Position numbers and translations under genes: made by a program. DNA of 64,000 nucleotides from Paulownia fortunei (Eukaryota > Streptophyta > Magnoliopsida > Lamiales > Paulowniaceae), in NCBI GenBank assembly GCA_019321725.1, contig CM033115.1, positions 12,782,673 to 12,846,672 of the forward strand, written 5' to 3'. Positions 47,795-59,398 of this stretch are shown piece by piece; position 1 is the first letter of the stretch; every line of letters starts with the position of its first letter. The notes beneath the pieces were generated by a model that saw only the letters and a list, made by a program, of their open reading frames with translations, ran no database searches and was not told the origin of the DNA.

Positions 47795-49500
47795 GCCATG
47801 CTAAAGGTGGCGATGAGTGGGGTGGCGATCAATCTAGATATTCTTAGTCCTCTCATGAGAGACTGAGGGTGAGCAATTTGAATAAAACTCTTCATGTCAA
47901 ATACATAGAAGTGGGATAAGAAATAGAAACACTCTGCAATTAATCATCATAACCAAACTATCTGAGTGGTAGTAGAGGCCATGGATCGATACTCAGTTTC
48001 TGTGGAAGATCGAGAAGCAAAATTTTATTTCTTACTTTTTGAAGATACAAGAGAATCCCTAAGAAATATTTTGAAGCCAGTGGTAGATTAGCGATCTACT
48101 GGATCACTTGATCAATCAACATCAGAATATGCATGCAACTTTATAAAAGAGGTAGATAGAAAGCAAAGACTGAAAGAGTGTGCCTCAAAGATAGCACCTA
48201 TACGAAGAACAATAGCCTAATGAACTCCAATAGGGAAAACAACAAATTTATTGACAATGTGAACAACATATGCAATATACGAATGTGTAATGGTTAGATA
48301 AATCAAACTACAAATAACAATACAATATAAAGTAGGGTCAGTAAAAAAATTGTATCATCTGAACATGAATAATAAACATTAAATTCAAGAGGAGTATTAA
48401 CAATCCTACTATTAGTATGTACTTAGCCTTTAGATGAACAAGCTACCTTAATATATAGAAAATAGCGTAGAGGGCCTAAATTTTTCATTTCAAAATGAGA
48501 AACTAATTCAGCCTTCAGTACTGCTATCCCATCAATATCATCACTAGTAATAATCATATCATCAACATACAAAGAAAGTAAAATACAACCAGCATTAGTG
48601 CACTAAAGAAAGAGAGTAGAGGGTGAAATTGGAGCAAAAGTCAACTTGCATAATCCGCACAATGTTGCTTAGAAAATCTTTTAGCAACCAATCATGTTTT
48701 ATATTGCTCAGTCGACTCATAAAATTTAGTTTTAATTGTATACATTCAACGTGAACCAATTGCATTTTTACCTAGTGGTAAAGGATCCAAATCCTATACC
48801 AATCCTGTGTTAAGCAGAAAGTTCCTCTATTGTAACTGAAAGAACTCGAGATTGGCAAACCTAAAGCAAACATAGCACGTGGTTGTGTAGCAAGTAACTT
48901 CCGACGTTGACTAGCAAAAGAATCTATCATGGAATTAGCAGATAGTACGGCTCCAAATCTAAATGAGCCAAATAGTGGTATAATTGTTGCAGTACTAGGT
49001 TGAGGAGGCTTATAAACACACTATTGCGATTGATTGGACTAAACTGTTGAGATTTTTGCTTAAACTATTTTGATTGTTGTTGCATTGATCTATTCAACAA
49101 TTTAGGAAATTGAATATGACCTCTCAATTTACAAAAACAACATTCATTAATCGCAACCTTTGAATTGGGCTTGTTCTAATAGGTAGAAGCTGGGCGAGTA
49201 GAGACTGCTAGAAGGACGAATTAGGTGTAGGGAGAACTCCCTTTCCTGCTTAAGACTTATGAAGAATCTTATAAGTCAATAATTTGCTAAAGTTTTCAAA
49301 GAAAAGGGGAGTACGATGCAGAATATTCCCATTATTAATTTTTGTATTAATTAATTCTCCTGCTGAGTTATCCAATAATTAGTATCAAGTGTTGCAAGCG
49401 ATAGACCAATCAATGTGACTAGATATAATGGTTGATAATTACAAGCATGAAATGTGACTAGACAGAAAATACCACACTAAAATTGGCGGGATGCGGTAAT
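47795..49500 (-). pseudogene. Copia H pol remnant (RT and RNase H)
   Basis: Minus-strand frames give RSSTETEYRSMASTT (RNase H, about 47945-48010), [17 protein letters not shown] (YVDD at 48558-48569) with [14 protein letters not shown] just after it, and PLGKNAIGSR with YTIKTKFYESTEQYKT (RT N-terminal part, about 48690-48790). Stops interrupt every segment. From about 48830 to 49500 the match fades. No LTR was matched to this piece. Confidence 0.7.
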
Positions 49501-49544
49501 ATTCTTTTTTGACAATACAAGAAAGCATTTTGGCTATTGATTTA

Positions 49545-49878
49545 GAGGGTATTTCAGAACTTATAAGATATTTTAAAATATTTTTTAAAAAAAGTTTATA
49601 AACTTTAAAAAGAAATATGTTAGGATTTTATAAGATATTTTTAAAAAAAGTAAGGAGTTCTTAATTTATTTTTAAAATAATCTTATTTTTAAAATATTAA
49701 CAAACTCCTTTGATTTTGATAATTTTAACTGCAAATTGTCATTACTAATATTTTAAAAACTTTATAATCTTATTTTATCCAAACACTTAACAATTAATTT
49801 TTAAAATAAGATCTAACATCTTATAAATTTCAAAAATATTTTATAAGATCTTTGCAATAAGTTTAGTCAAATACCCTC
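49545..49878. mobile_element. Tourist-like MITE (PIF/Harbinger type)
   Basis: The 334-bp AT-rich element has inverted ends gagggtattt and aaataccctc, with extended partial inverted similarity inside (cttataagatattttaaaa against ttttataagat). The direct repeat tta flanks both sides (49542-49544 and 49879-49881). A 3-bp TTA/TAA duplication with G-rich short TIRs is the Tourist/Harbinger pattern. It has no coding capacity. Confidence 0.7.
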
Positions 49879-49881
49879 TTA

Positions 49882-50539
49882 GTTTACGAGAGTTTTTCCC
49901 CATGTTTATATTTTACAGGGAATAAATTACATTCAACCCTTTTTTATCTCTGGCCACTAATCAGATTACGTTCTCTAGTCCTTCTCTGTTGTCGTTCGAC
50001 GATTACAAAAAGAGTGATTTTCTTATCACAGACCCGATATGTAAGAAAGGACACTGCAATAACCCAATGTCTATGATAGATAGATAGTCTATAATGGCTC
50101 TATTATGCGCTAATCAGATTATGTTACCTAGTCTATGTACTTGGCATTCTACACCACAATCAGTTCGGATCCAACTCAATAAGATCTAACTTCTGAAAAA
50201 ATAACATCCATAGAATTCAATCCGACTGATGAATTTGACATTGTATTAACATGTTTTTTTTTTATTTGTTTGTTTTGTTTTTGAGTGCATTCGATTATAT
50301 ACATCATTGCATCACAAATACTAATTATCAGCATGTATATCAATCAATAATCAATCTTTAACAACTAGTGATAATTTATAATTAACTTACTAGTGACAAT
50401 TTATAATTAACTTACCACGACTAGAACCAACAGTCTTATAGAATACGAACCTAAATCTTATAAATTTTAAACTTTAACTTTGTCATGCCTTATTGGCACC
50501 CCTAATTTATACTTCTATAAAATCTTTGAACTAGGGTTT
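49882..50539. other. Non-coding DNA with a 25-bp tandem duplication
   Basis: Two near-identical 25-bp units (actagtga[t/c]aatttata...) stand at 50364-50388 and 50389-50413. A phrase like taatcagattacgtt recurs near 49962 and 50112. No gene was recognised. Confidence 0.45.
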
Positions 50540-52367
50540 TGTAGGAAATTAATTCTTATCGTAAAAAAATAATTTTGATTTGTTTCTTAATCAAATCAGG
50601 CGCATCAGAAAGACGCGGTATCAGATACTATAATAATTTTTACAAAATTAATGCAGTTGTATAAATATATAATTTTAATCAGTTCTACAAAATATAACAA
50701 CTATATTCAGGAGTGTTTCAAAAATCTAACGTGATAGAAAAAGCTAAATCTTTTTCTATATGATGCTTTTAGAATCTTTAACCCTTCCTCACCATGCTTC
50801 AATTTGATTGAATCACACACTAAGGTCTTCCAATTCAAGCCTCCATATCAATGAGAACGAGTGAGCGTTCTTAAAACTAAATTAAATTATAATTTATAAT
50901 TTATCTTGTGATATTTTCAACTCATGAAATCACAAGACTAAGTTTAGGAGAGAGAAAGAAAAATATTCAATAAAAGTTTAGAGAACTCTTCTCTATAAAA
51001 TAATGTGCCTTTTAGGAGAGAGAGAGAGAGAGATTCTTTTTTATTTCTTGGTGTAAAAAATGCATGTTTTAGGAGAGAGATGAAGAGATTCCCTTTTATA
51101 TTTATTGAATCACTAGTTTTCTAATCCTCCTCTAATTTTAATAGGTAGATACCCTTATCTGACAGAAAAGTTATCACTAACTTCTTTTTGTAATTATCTA
51201 GAATTCATAATTCAAGATAACAATTATAAATATCAAAATATATATCTCATATTTATTTATTATCCAATAATATCATATATTCCTGGTAATTTTTAATATT
51301 TATAATTAACACCTAATTTCAAAAATAATTTTTTACAATTACAAGTACAATTAAATTTATTATATAAAATTCATTTAAGTATTTATGAAGGTGGATTGGT
51401 GGCCTATGGACCTATAATTGCAAGCTCCAATAAATTCAGATAATTAATTAAACTCTTTAATTGATTTATCCAATTTATTAATTCTAAGATTACTCCACTA
51501 AAATTATGGAATTTCACTCTTGTAATTATAGAATAATTTATTTTGAACAACACTGAGTAGTTCATCGATATAATCCTTACATATAGTTTGACCCTCCATA
51601 AATTATTCATAATTAGAGCTAGGTTTTCCGTTAACCTCTCTAATTATCTCTTGTTTCTTATCTACCGTTAATTCACTAGTGAACAGTAAATTTATAACCA
51701 AATTATAAATTTGAGCACTTTACTATTTAGTTCTAGAATTAACTAAAAAAGAGAATCGTCTTTTCACTTCCCGTGGGAAGGTATAGATTCCATATTTATA
51801 AGTTACATTCCCAGCTACCTATCCTATTATTATCCTAAAATGCAAGTATTTAGAAATGCTAACTAACAAACCTTTAACGAGCAAATTAAAGATCATATTG
51901 AAATAAATAGAAGTCTATAACCACTCAGGATTAAGATCAATCTATATATGATCATCTATTAATGCTATTTGAATTTTCAGAAAACAATGACATTATGTGA
52001 AATTTCAAATTACATCTGATCTAGTCCTATATAATCATTTATATAAAGTGCCTCCATTATGATGTCACCACATCAACAATCCGGATAAGACCATTATATT
52101 CTTAATGTTAATGGCCCGCACTAATAATAATTTAATTAAAGATCTCAATTTTAATTAATTTCATTATAGACTAATTTAGTTTAGTATCCATAATCTTAAT
52201 CCTCTTGTATATAACACTTATATAGTAAGATTATGGTTACATAAATAAACAGAATTTTTTTGATATTCACTAGCATACCAATATGCATAAAAACAAGTAT
52301 CAAATATTATTTTATTAATTTAGTAATTAATGTACTAATACACTCATTTATGGCACTATCCCTACCA
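50540..52367 (-). repeat. Copia E 3' LTR
   Basis: It aligns in reverse orientation with the Copia D LTRs. On the minus strand it starts TGGTAGGGATAG and ends TTTCCTACA. The polypurine tract AAGTGGAAGAT lies just before it (52368-52378). GA runs occur at about 51019-51033. Confidence 0.85.
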
Positions 52368-52379
52368 ATCTTCCACTTG

Positions 52380-54790
52380 TCCTAAAGTAGGTGAGACATG
52401 TCGCTAAGTCCTAATCCCAATATTTGGCTCCAAATATTTTATCATATTTGGAACAACTTCCAAATCAGTAAATAAGCTTGAGCCAAATTGCATCTTTAGG
52501 TGCTTCATAAGCTACTAGGTTTTCCACCTCCAAAGTTGAATCAACATTGTTGGATTTTTTAATACTTTAATACTATTCCAGACTATGGCCTCTCCACTCT
52601 TAGTGGATACTGATCTGGAGGTCGACTTTCGACTATTCTTTTTTGATTAAAATCAAAATTAGTATATCTAAAGCGATTCAGGTCTCCATCTAAATTCACT
52701 AGTATATAATTTCTCGTTCACCTAAGATAGTTGAGAATATTCTTTACCATTTTTTAGTAATTTAATGCTAAATTTGACTAGAAATGATCCACTATCCCTA
52801 TCGCATAACAAATGTCTAACTGTGTACACTACATGGCATACATAAGGATGCCTTATAGGTAGACATGGGGAATTTATCTCTATCTTATTAATATAAGATG
52901 CCTGAGATGCCAACTTATGTTCTTGCAATTTTGAATCACAAGAATATAATTTGCTTATTCCAAATCTTATATTTGGAATTTCTTGGCTAGCCAGTTCTTA
53001 ACATTAGATAATATATCTATATCATCCCCAATGAGTAGAATATCATCTACATAAAGTACCAAGAATATCACCTTCTTATCTTTGATATACTTGTATATAC
53101 AAAGTTCATCAACATTCTGATCAAAATCATAAGACTCAATCGTCTCATCAAATCTTAGGTTTTATGATTTAGAGGCTTGCTTTAGTCTATAAATGGACCT
53201 CAGCACTTTCTGCTCTTGGCCTTATGCAATGAAACCCTCTGGTTACTATATATAGATGTCTTCCTCAAGACAGCTATTCAAAAAGTTTGTCTTGACTTTC
53301 ATTTGCTATATCTCATAATCTAGGCTCATAACAATGGAGAGCAGTATGCGAATGGATTTAAGCATAGCTACAGGTGAGAAGGTTTCCTCATAATCTAGTC
53401 CCTCTTTCTAAGTATAGTCTTTCACCACTAGCCTTGCTTTGAAAGTCTCCACTTTCCCATCCATACCTCTCTTCCACTCAAAGATCCATTTATACCCAAG
53501 GAGCCTAACATCCTCAGGTGGATCAACAAGCTCCCAGACAAAATTGGAGTACATAGACTCCATTTCTTGGTTTATATCCTCTTGCTATTTCTCTCTATCA
53601 AAATCTTCCATTGTATGCTTGAATGTTAACATAATTACCTTTTTATCTTGAGGATTATAAAACAAACCTCTTCTTATACCTTTGGGGTATCCCATAAACA
53701 CACACACTTCTGATTGTGGTTGCAACTTTTCAATCTTTCCTTTAAGCACATGTGCCGGATACCCCATATGCGAAAATAACATAAAGTAAGTTTACTACCA
53801 TTCCACAACTCTAAGGGTGTTTTTTGGATAGTACTACATTCAAAATGTACATTGCAGTTTGTAGTGAATAACCCAAAAATAAATCTGGCAATAAATAGTA
53901 GCTCATCATAGACCTCACCATATCAAGTAAAGTTTGGTTTTCCTCTCAGCAACACCATTTTGCTATGAGTTGGTATAAAATACCATGCTCTAGCATATAG
54001 TCCTTGAACTCAATATCAACATACTTGTCTCCCCGATCTGATCATAGAGACTTTAAGGATTTACCTAATTACCTTTCGACCTCTGCTTGAAATTATTAAA
54101 CTTTCCAAAAAGTTTTAGATTTTCTTTGTATTAGGTAACTAAAGCCATATCTAAACTAATCATCAATAAATGTGATGAAATATTCATAACCACTTTTAGC
54201 GTATATGGTCATTGAGCCACAAACATCAGTATGTACAAGTTCAAGTGGTTCTTTGGTCCTATTGGCCTTTTTAGTGAAAGGTCTTTTAGTCATTTTACCC
54301 TCTAGACAAGAATCACAAATAGGAAGAGTGCTAATTTTTAGCTCTCTTAAAGGACCATCCTTTACTAACCTGTTTATCCTATCTAATTTAATAAGTCATA
54401 ATCTTAGGTGCCAAAGATATGTTTCATTCTTTAGAGAAACCTTTTGCCTCTTAGGCTTAAGATGATAAACTTTAAACATTTCGATATTAAGCAGTGGTTG
54501 TTCATTGGGCCTAAGCACATAAAGCTCATTTTCCATCTTTACATGATAAATATCCGAATCATTTCTAGAAATAATAATCTCATTATTATAATAGAAATAC
54601 CAAATAATTGTTCAGGCAATTTCGAAATAGAAATCAAATTTCTAGGAAAATCAGGAATGAAATAAATATTGTTCAAAACTAAATATTTATTCCTAAAAAC
54701 AAGATGAATGTCTCCCACTGCTTTTGCTAAAACCAAGGCTCCATTGCCAACTCTCATCATGAATGTCCCTTTGGTAAGTTCCTTACAAAA
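52380..54790 (-). pseudogene. Copia E pol remnant
   Basis: Recognisable pieces are DIHLVFRNKYLVLNNIYF (protease/pre-integrase, 54539-54760), broken integrase (about 54320-53830), CVFMGYPKGIRRGLFYNPQ (integrase C-terminus, 53585-53782), LYVDDILL (reverse transcriptase, about 53040-53062) and QASYINKIEINSPCLP (52722-52928). The last matches Copia D at 27551-27748. Integrase and RT carry several frame breaks. Confidence 0.8.
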
Positions 54791-55656
54791 ACTAAGTTTT
54801 TAGAAAGAACAAACATGATTAGTAGATCCTGAATCAACTATCTAGGATGACTCCACTAAACAAGCTTCAAGAACAAGTAAATTATATTTACCTATCTTTT
54901 CCTAGAGCTCGGAGAGATACTTTGGATAGTTTCTCTTTCAATACCCATCAATTCCACAATGGAAACACTTTTTTTTGGATTTTTTTTATGAGAGTCGTCC
55001 TTCTTTTTGCATTTAGGAACCCTTTATTTATCTTTTTGGATTATGTCCCAGAACTGCACTTTTGATTCTTCATTTTCTTACCATTGTTTGAGGAAGATGG
55101 CTTATCCTCGGCAACATGTACCTTACCTTCGTTAACATTTCCAATGAAAATGGCTCGAAGGTCTGCAACTCATTAAGTAATTGAGTCATATCATAATTTA
55201 ACTTGTTCATAATATAGTTGCTTTTGAACTGCAGGAAAGTCGGTGAAAGTGATTTTAAAATTATACTCACTTGGGTGCACTCATCAATAGCCGCACCCTG
55301 GATTTTAGTATTGCTTAAGTAGCTAATCGTGTTCAAAACATGTTCCTAACTGAGGTTCCCTTCTGCATCTTCGCGTTAATCGCCATTTTAACAGCTTGAT
55401 GATGCGATTGATCAGAAGGTTACCCAAACATGGCCTGTAGTGACTCCATTATCTCATAAGTAATTTTCATCTTTTCGTGCTTCAATCTAAGCACATCAGA
55501 TATGCCGGCTAACAAGTAGGCACGAGCCTTGTTATTGGTTGTAATCCATTTTTCATAGCTCTATCGTATATTACGAGGAGCATTGGCAACAGGTTCTTGA
55601 GGATATTCCTCCATAAGGACAAATTTGAAGTTTTCATAGACAAGTAGGATATCCAT
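54790..55656 (-). pseudogene. Copia E gag remnant
   Basis: An ATG at 55656 opens MDILLVYENFKFVLMEEYP, typical of this gag type, with a stop soon after. The frame at 55070-55336 gives QVSIILKSLSPTFLQFKSNY and MTQLLNELQTFE, the gag core. The zinc knuckle near 54940-54990 reads CFHCGIDGY, a stop, then KRNY, so its histidine and last cysteine are lost. Confidence 0.78.
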
Positions 55657-57096
55657 GTTACTTTTTCACTAAACAAAGTTTTCTCCAACTAACTTTTCAT
55701 TAACATGTAATAAGAGAATAAGATTTGAACCAGACTTGATTGCTAAAATTAATAAACAGATAACATTCAAAACTTGTATAAATATCGAATTAAAAATTCA
55801 TAATAGTAAACGTGATGCATGATGCTTGAACATATAATCATTTTACTATTTCCATGGTAATTCAATCTTACAATTAATATGCCGCTGTAGGGTAGGTCAT
55901 ACTAAAGACGATTAAATCAAGACCATCTCAATTAATAAATGAATCATTAAAATATCTCATATTTTCATTCATTTATTAATTATCATTTAAATCGATGATG
56001 TAGTTAAACTAACTTTAATTACATCTTTATGAGTGTGGCCCACTATTTCTGATTTCACCAACTTAACTCAAAATTTCCGCCATAAGGTAGGTCAATTTTA
56101 AAATACATCGAAAAATCCTATCATTTAGATACCATCCTTGCTATTGACTTAAATGAACACCCTCCGTAGAGAGGATAGAATCAAAGCGTCGTGAAGCGCC
56201 ATTTAAATCTCATGGTGTTGTGTATTAAGTGGAGACTGTAGAATAAATTATTATATACCCTCCCTTACTCATTATTTTACAATTATATTATCCAAATATC
56301 GAATGTTTCTAATTAATATATCTTTATATATTAATTTATTCTAGCTAAGTCCAATCTTATTGGGCTTACCTAATTATCATATTTTTCTAAAAAATCTAAG
56401 TACATTATTTATAATAACCTAAGTTAACAATTATTAACTCTTTAATAATTGAAGTCTAAATAAAATAGAGATTTTATCAATTTTAACTATTAAACTAAAA
56501 TCACAATTTTAATCGATTATTCGAAGTTCAACACCTATCCTATAGGATATTACATATTAACCTATATAATATGATAACAAGTATGCATTATATTCCTAAT
56601 GACTACGAGTGGGTATTATGAATGACATACGATTATGCATGGCAATTTGTATCTCATATATTTATCAAATAAATAAATAAAAAATAAATATATGATATTT
56701 TAGGTCGAGTTCTTTAAGATAATAAAATTACCACTCAAAAAGAAATAACAAAAAATAAAATAGATAATTACACAAAATCTGTAATTTGTTTTAACTTCTT
56801 CTCCTCCATCTTTATATGATTTCCATCATGCTCAGTATGGGGATTGGGCAAAATTTACAGATATCCTATACCCATAAATTTAGAGTTTACAATTTTTTAT
56901 CTAATCAATATTAATTACATCAACGATGCAATCCTAGGGAACCAAATAATAGCGATAAAAAAAATATCACCAAATATTCATCACATGATATAATCATTCA
57001 TAACATTCAAAAAAATGCATTCAATAATGCAAATACCACTCATGCATACTTAAGAATAAAATTACAGTATTCATACAAACTAGCTCTGATACTAGT

Positions 57097-58012
57097 TGTT
57101 GGAAATTAATTCTTATCGTATAAAAATAATTTTAATTTATTTCCTGATCAATCGAGTGTAGAAGAAAGACGCGGTATCAGATACAAAATAAACTTTTACA
57201 AAATTAATGCAGTTGTATGAATTTATAATTTTAATCAATTTTACAAAATATAACAATTATATTTAGGAAAGTTTCAGAAAACATAAGCTGATAGAAAAAA
57301 TCAATTATTTTTCTAATGATATTTTTAGAATTTTCAAGTCTTTTTTACCAAACTTCAATCTGATTGAATCAGATACCAAGGTCTTTCAATCCAAGTCTCT
57401 ACACCAATGAGAAGGAGTGAATATTTTTAACACTAAATTAAATTATATTGTATAATCCAACTACCTATTCCAATATGATCCCTAAATACAAGTGTTTAGG
57501 AATATTGACTAACAAACATTGAACAAGCAAATCAGAGATCATATTGAAATAAATAGGAGTCTATAACTACTCAAGATTAAAATCAACCCATATATGATCA
57601 TCTATTGATGTTATTTGAATTTTTAGAAAACAATGAAAGTTATGTAAAATTTCAAATTACATCTAATCGAATCCTATATAATCATATTATATAAAGTATC
57701 TCCATTATGATGTTACCATATCTATAGTTCGGATAAGACCATTACATTCTTAATGTTAGTGGACCGCACTAATAGTAATTTAATTAAAGATCACAACTTT
57801 AATTAATTTTATTATAAACTAATTTAGTTTATTATCCATAATCTTAACCTTCTTGTATATAACACCTATATACTAAGATAATGATTATATAAATAAACAA
57901 GGATTTTTCGATATTCACCAGCATAGCAATATGTATAAAACAAGTATCAAATATTATTTTATTAATTTAACAATTAATGTACTAATACAATCTTTTAGGG
58001 TAATAATACACT
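57097..58012 (-). repeat. Copia E 5' LTR with internal deletion
   Basis: It aligns with the outer parts of the 3' LTR, but about 0.9 kb is missing at a junction near 57462, where ttgtataat passes directly to ccaactaccta. The primer-binding site (ctagtatcagagc on the minus strand) follows at about 57095-57083. Confidence 0.75.
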
Positions 58013-58558
58013 AGATTCTTAATTTTGAATATCATTTTCTTGTGACGAATTCAATAAAAAAATGGCAAAAGAATATGAAAACAAGTGATTGTTGGCAGCC
58101 ATATTTTCCCTCGAATTATGCTTATCATTTAAGCAATGAAGTCGCATTTCACCTACTGGAAAAAAAAAAAAAAATTACAGGAAGCAATACGATTACTTGA
58201 ATGGGTGTGTATAAAATAAATATTATAAATATGGCGAAAATTGCAAAAGGCTACAATTTTATGAATTTTCTGTTTCAATACATTTATAATTCAAAATATG
58301 AGATAAAACATTAAATTAAAATAGAGAATTCAAAAACCCATAAATCCATTGCTTTACATGGCAAAGAGTAGTTATCTGATTTATAGTACCGATTCAGACA
58401 GTTTTATACTATTTAATATTTACTTGATAAACGTTAACTCATCAAATAATAGATTTCGAATTGATCTGCAAATTAGTCTCGATAACACTCTCAAAATAAT
58501 GTGTAGGCTTGCAATCACCATTCTCTTTCTTGTGGTTGAAGAAAGAAATAAGAAATAA
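58013..58558 (-). other. Region 3' of the CML gene
   Basis: AT-rich, no other gene seen. The part next to 58559 should hold the CML 3' UTR. An A run lies at about 58160-58174. Confidence 0.4.
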
Positions 58559-59207
58559 TTAATTAGTGAATCCAGTGAAGCCACCCCCTCTCATCATCTG
58601 CTTGAACTCTTTATAATTTACCATACCATCTCCATCCACATCAACCCTCATTATCATCTTCTCACAATCTTCGGTAGCCTTCCCTTGCTTGAGGCCGAGG
58701 GACGCCAACACCGACTTCAGCTCGTTGACGGAGATGAAGCCGTCGCCGTTCTGATCGAAAAATTCGAACGCCTTCCTCATGTCTTCCTCCCCTCGCGCTC
58801 GTCCATGAGGGTTTGGTACAACGCGCCAAACTGATCTGCGTCGATGCATCCGTCTCCATTGACGTCGACATTGTCAATCATTTGAGTTACTTCATTGTCT
58901 GGAATGAAGATTCCCATGTTCTCCAAGAAACCATTGAGCTCATCCTTCGTGATCTGCCCGTCCTCGTTCCGATCGAACATCTGGAAAACCCTCTTGAGCT
59001 CATTGGCATCCATTCTTCGAGGATTGTGAGACGAGGGGACGATGGAACCACGGAGGACGACAAGGACGAAAAGGGCTCCTTTTGTTGTGGTTGTTGTTGC
59101 TGTTGCTGTTGCTGGTGCCAAGAAGTGGAGATGTAGATTCTCAAGTAGACTAGAATATCGTTCACGAGCTTGTATACGAAAAAACTCCTAAAGAAAATAG
59201 TCAGCAT
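58559..59207 (-). pseudogene. Calmodulin-like protein with four EF-hands, frameshifted
   Basis: CML proteins are calcium sensors that change shape on binding Ca2+ and act on partner proteins. Three reading frames join. From ATG 59207, [19 protein letters not shown] is a hydrophobic N-terminus like the anchor of CML4/CML5-type proteins, followed by a glutamine run. A second frame, with ATG at 59013 ([16 protein letters not shown]), holds EF-hand 1 (loop [12 protein letters not shown]) and EF-hand 2 (loop [12 protein letters not shown]). A third frame holds EF-hand 3 ([12 protein letters not shown]) and EF-hand 4 ([12 protein letters not shown]), ending [10 protein letters not shown]. The certain break is near 58795, between the two EF pairs, equivalent to one missing base. 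The second, near 59040, matters only if translation starts at 59207. No introns, as is usual for CMLs. It may be a recent pseudogene or an intact gene with a draft sequence error, since the EF-hands are otherwise well kept. Confidence 0.8.
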
Positions 59208-59236
59208 ATTTGATATGATTGAGAAAAGTTGTGTGG

Positions 59237-59242
59237 TTTATA
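59237..59242 (-). promoter_or_regulatory. TATA box candidate of the CML gene
   Basis: The minus strand reads CTTTATAAACC. A start of transcription about 30 bases downstream would fall near 59208, right at the ATG of 59207, leaving almost no leader. This favours translation from ATG 59013, or another promoter further up. Confidence 0.45.
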
Positions 59243-59345
59243 AAGAGAGAACTTTTGGAGAGGGAAACTAAGGGAAAAAGTGGTGCTAAATAAGTAGGAA
59301 TTCAATGATGGAGAAACTGGGAATGAGGTTTTAATAGGCCAATTC

Positions 59346-59398
59346 ACGCGTTATATTAAATTAAAGAAATTTCTTAATTTTAAATCTAAGAAACGCGT
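59346..59398. promoter_or_regulatory. Two CGCG boxes (ACGCGT) upstream of the CML gene
   Basis: The palindrome acgcgt occurs at 59346-59351 and 59393-59398 in otherwise very AT-rich DNA. CAMTA-type calmodulin-binding transcription factors bind vCGCGb motifs, so calcium-dependent control of a calcium-sensor gene is plausible. This is motif-level evidence only. Confidence 0.35.

Larger units (their letters stand above)
50540..58012 (-). mobile_element. Copia E: Ty1/Copia element, same family as Copia D
   Basis: On the minus strand it has a 5' LTR (about 58012-57097, internally deleted), primer-binding site, a leader matching that of Copia D, gag (55656 to about 54900), pol (about 54790-52380), polypurine tract and 3' LTR (52367-50540). 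Gag and pol are broken by many stops. The flank before 50540 is ggttt, but the far boundary is too decayed to confirm a duplication. It lies 550 bp from the CML gene's stop codon. Confidence 0.85.

Noticed and set aside
54205..54465. Plus-strand hydrophobic frames within Copia E
   Set aside because: They are antisense to clear minus-strand integrase and pre-integrase sequence.
59014..59121. CML start at 59121
   Set aside because: The codon there is TTG, and the upstream stretch in that frame is repeat-derived (ACAACA-type). ATG 59013 or 59207 are the real candidates.
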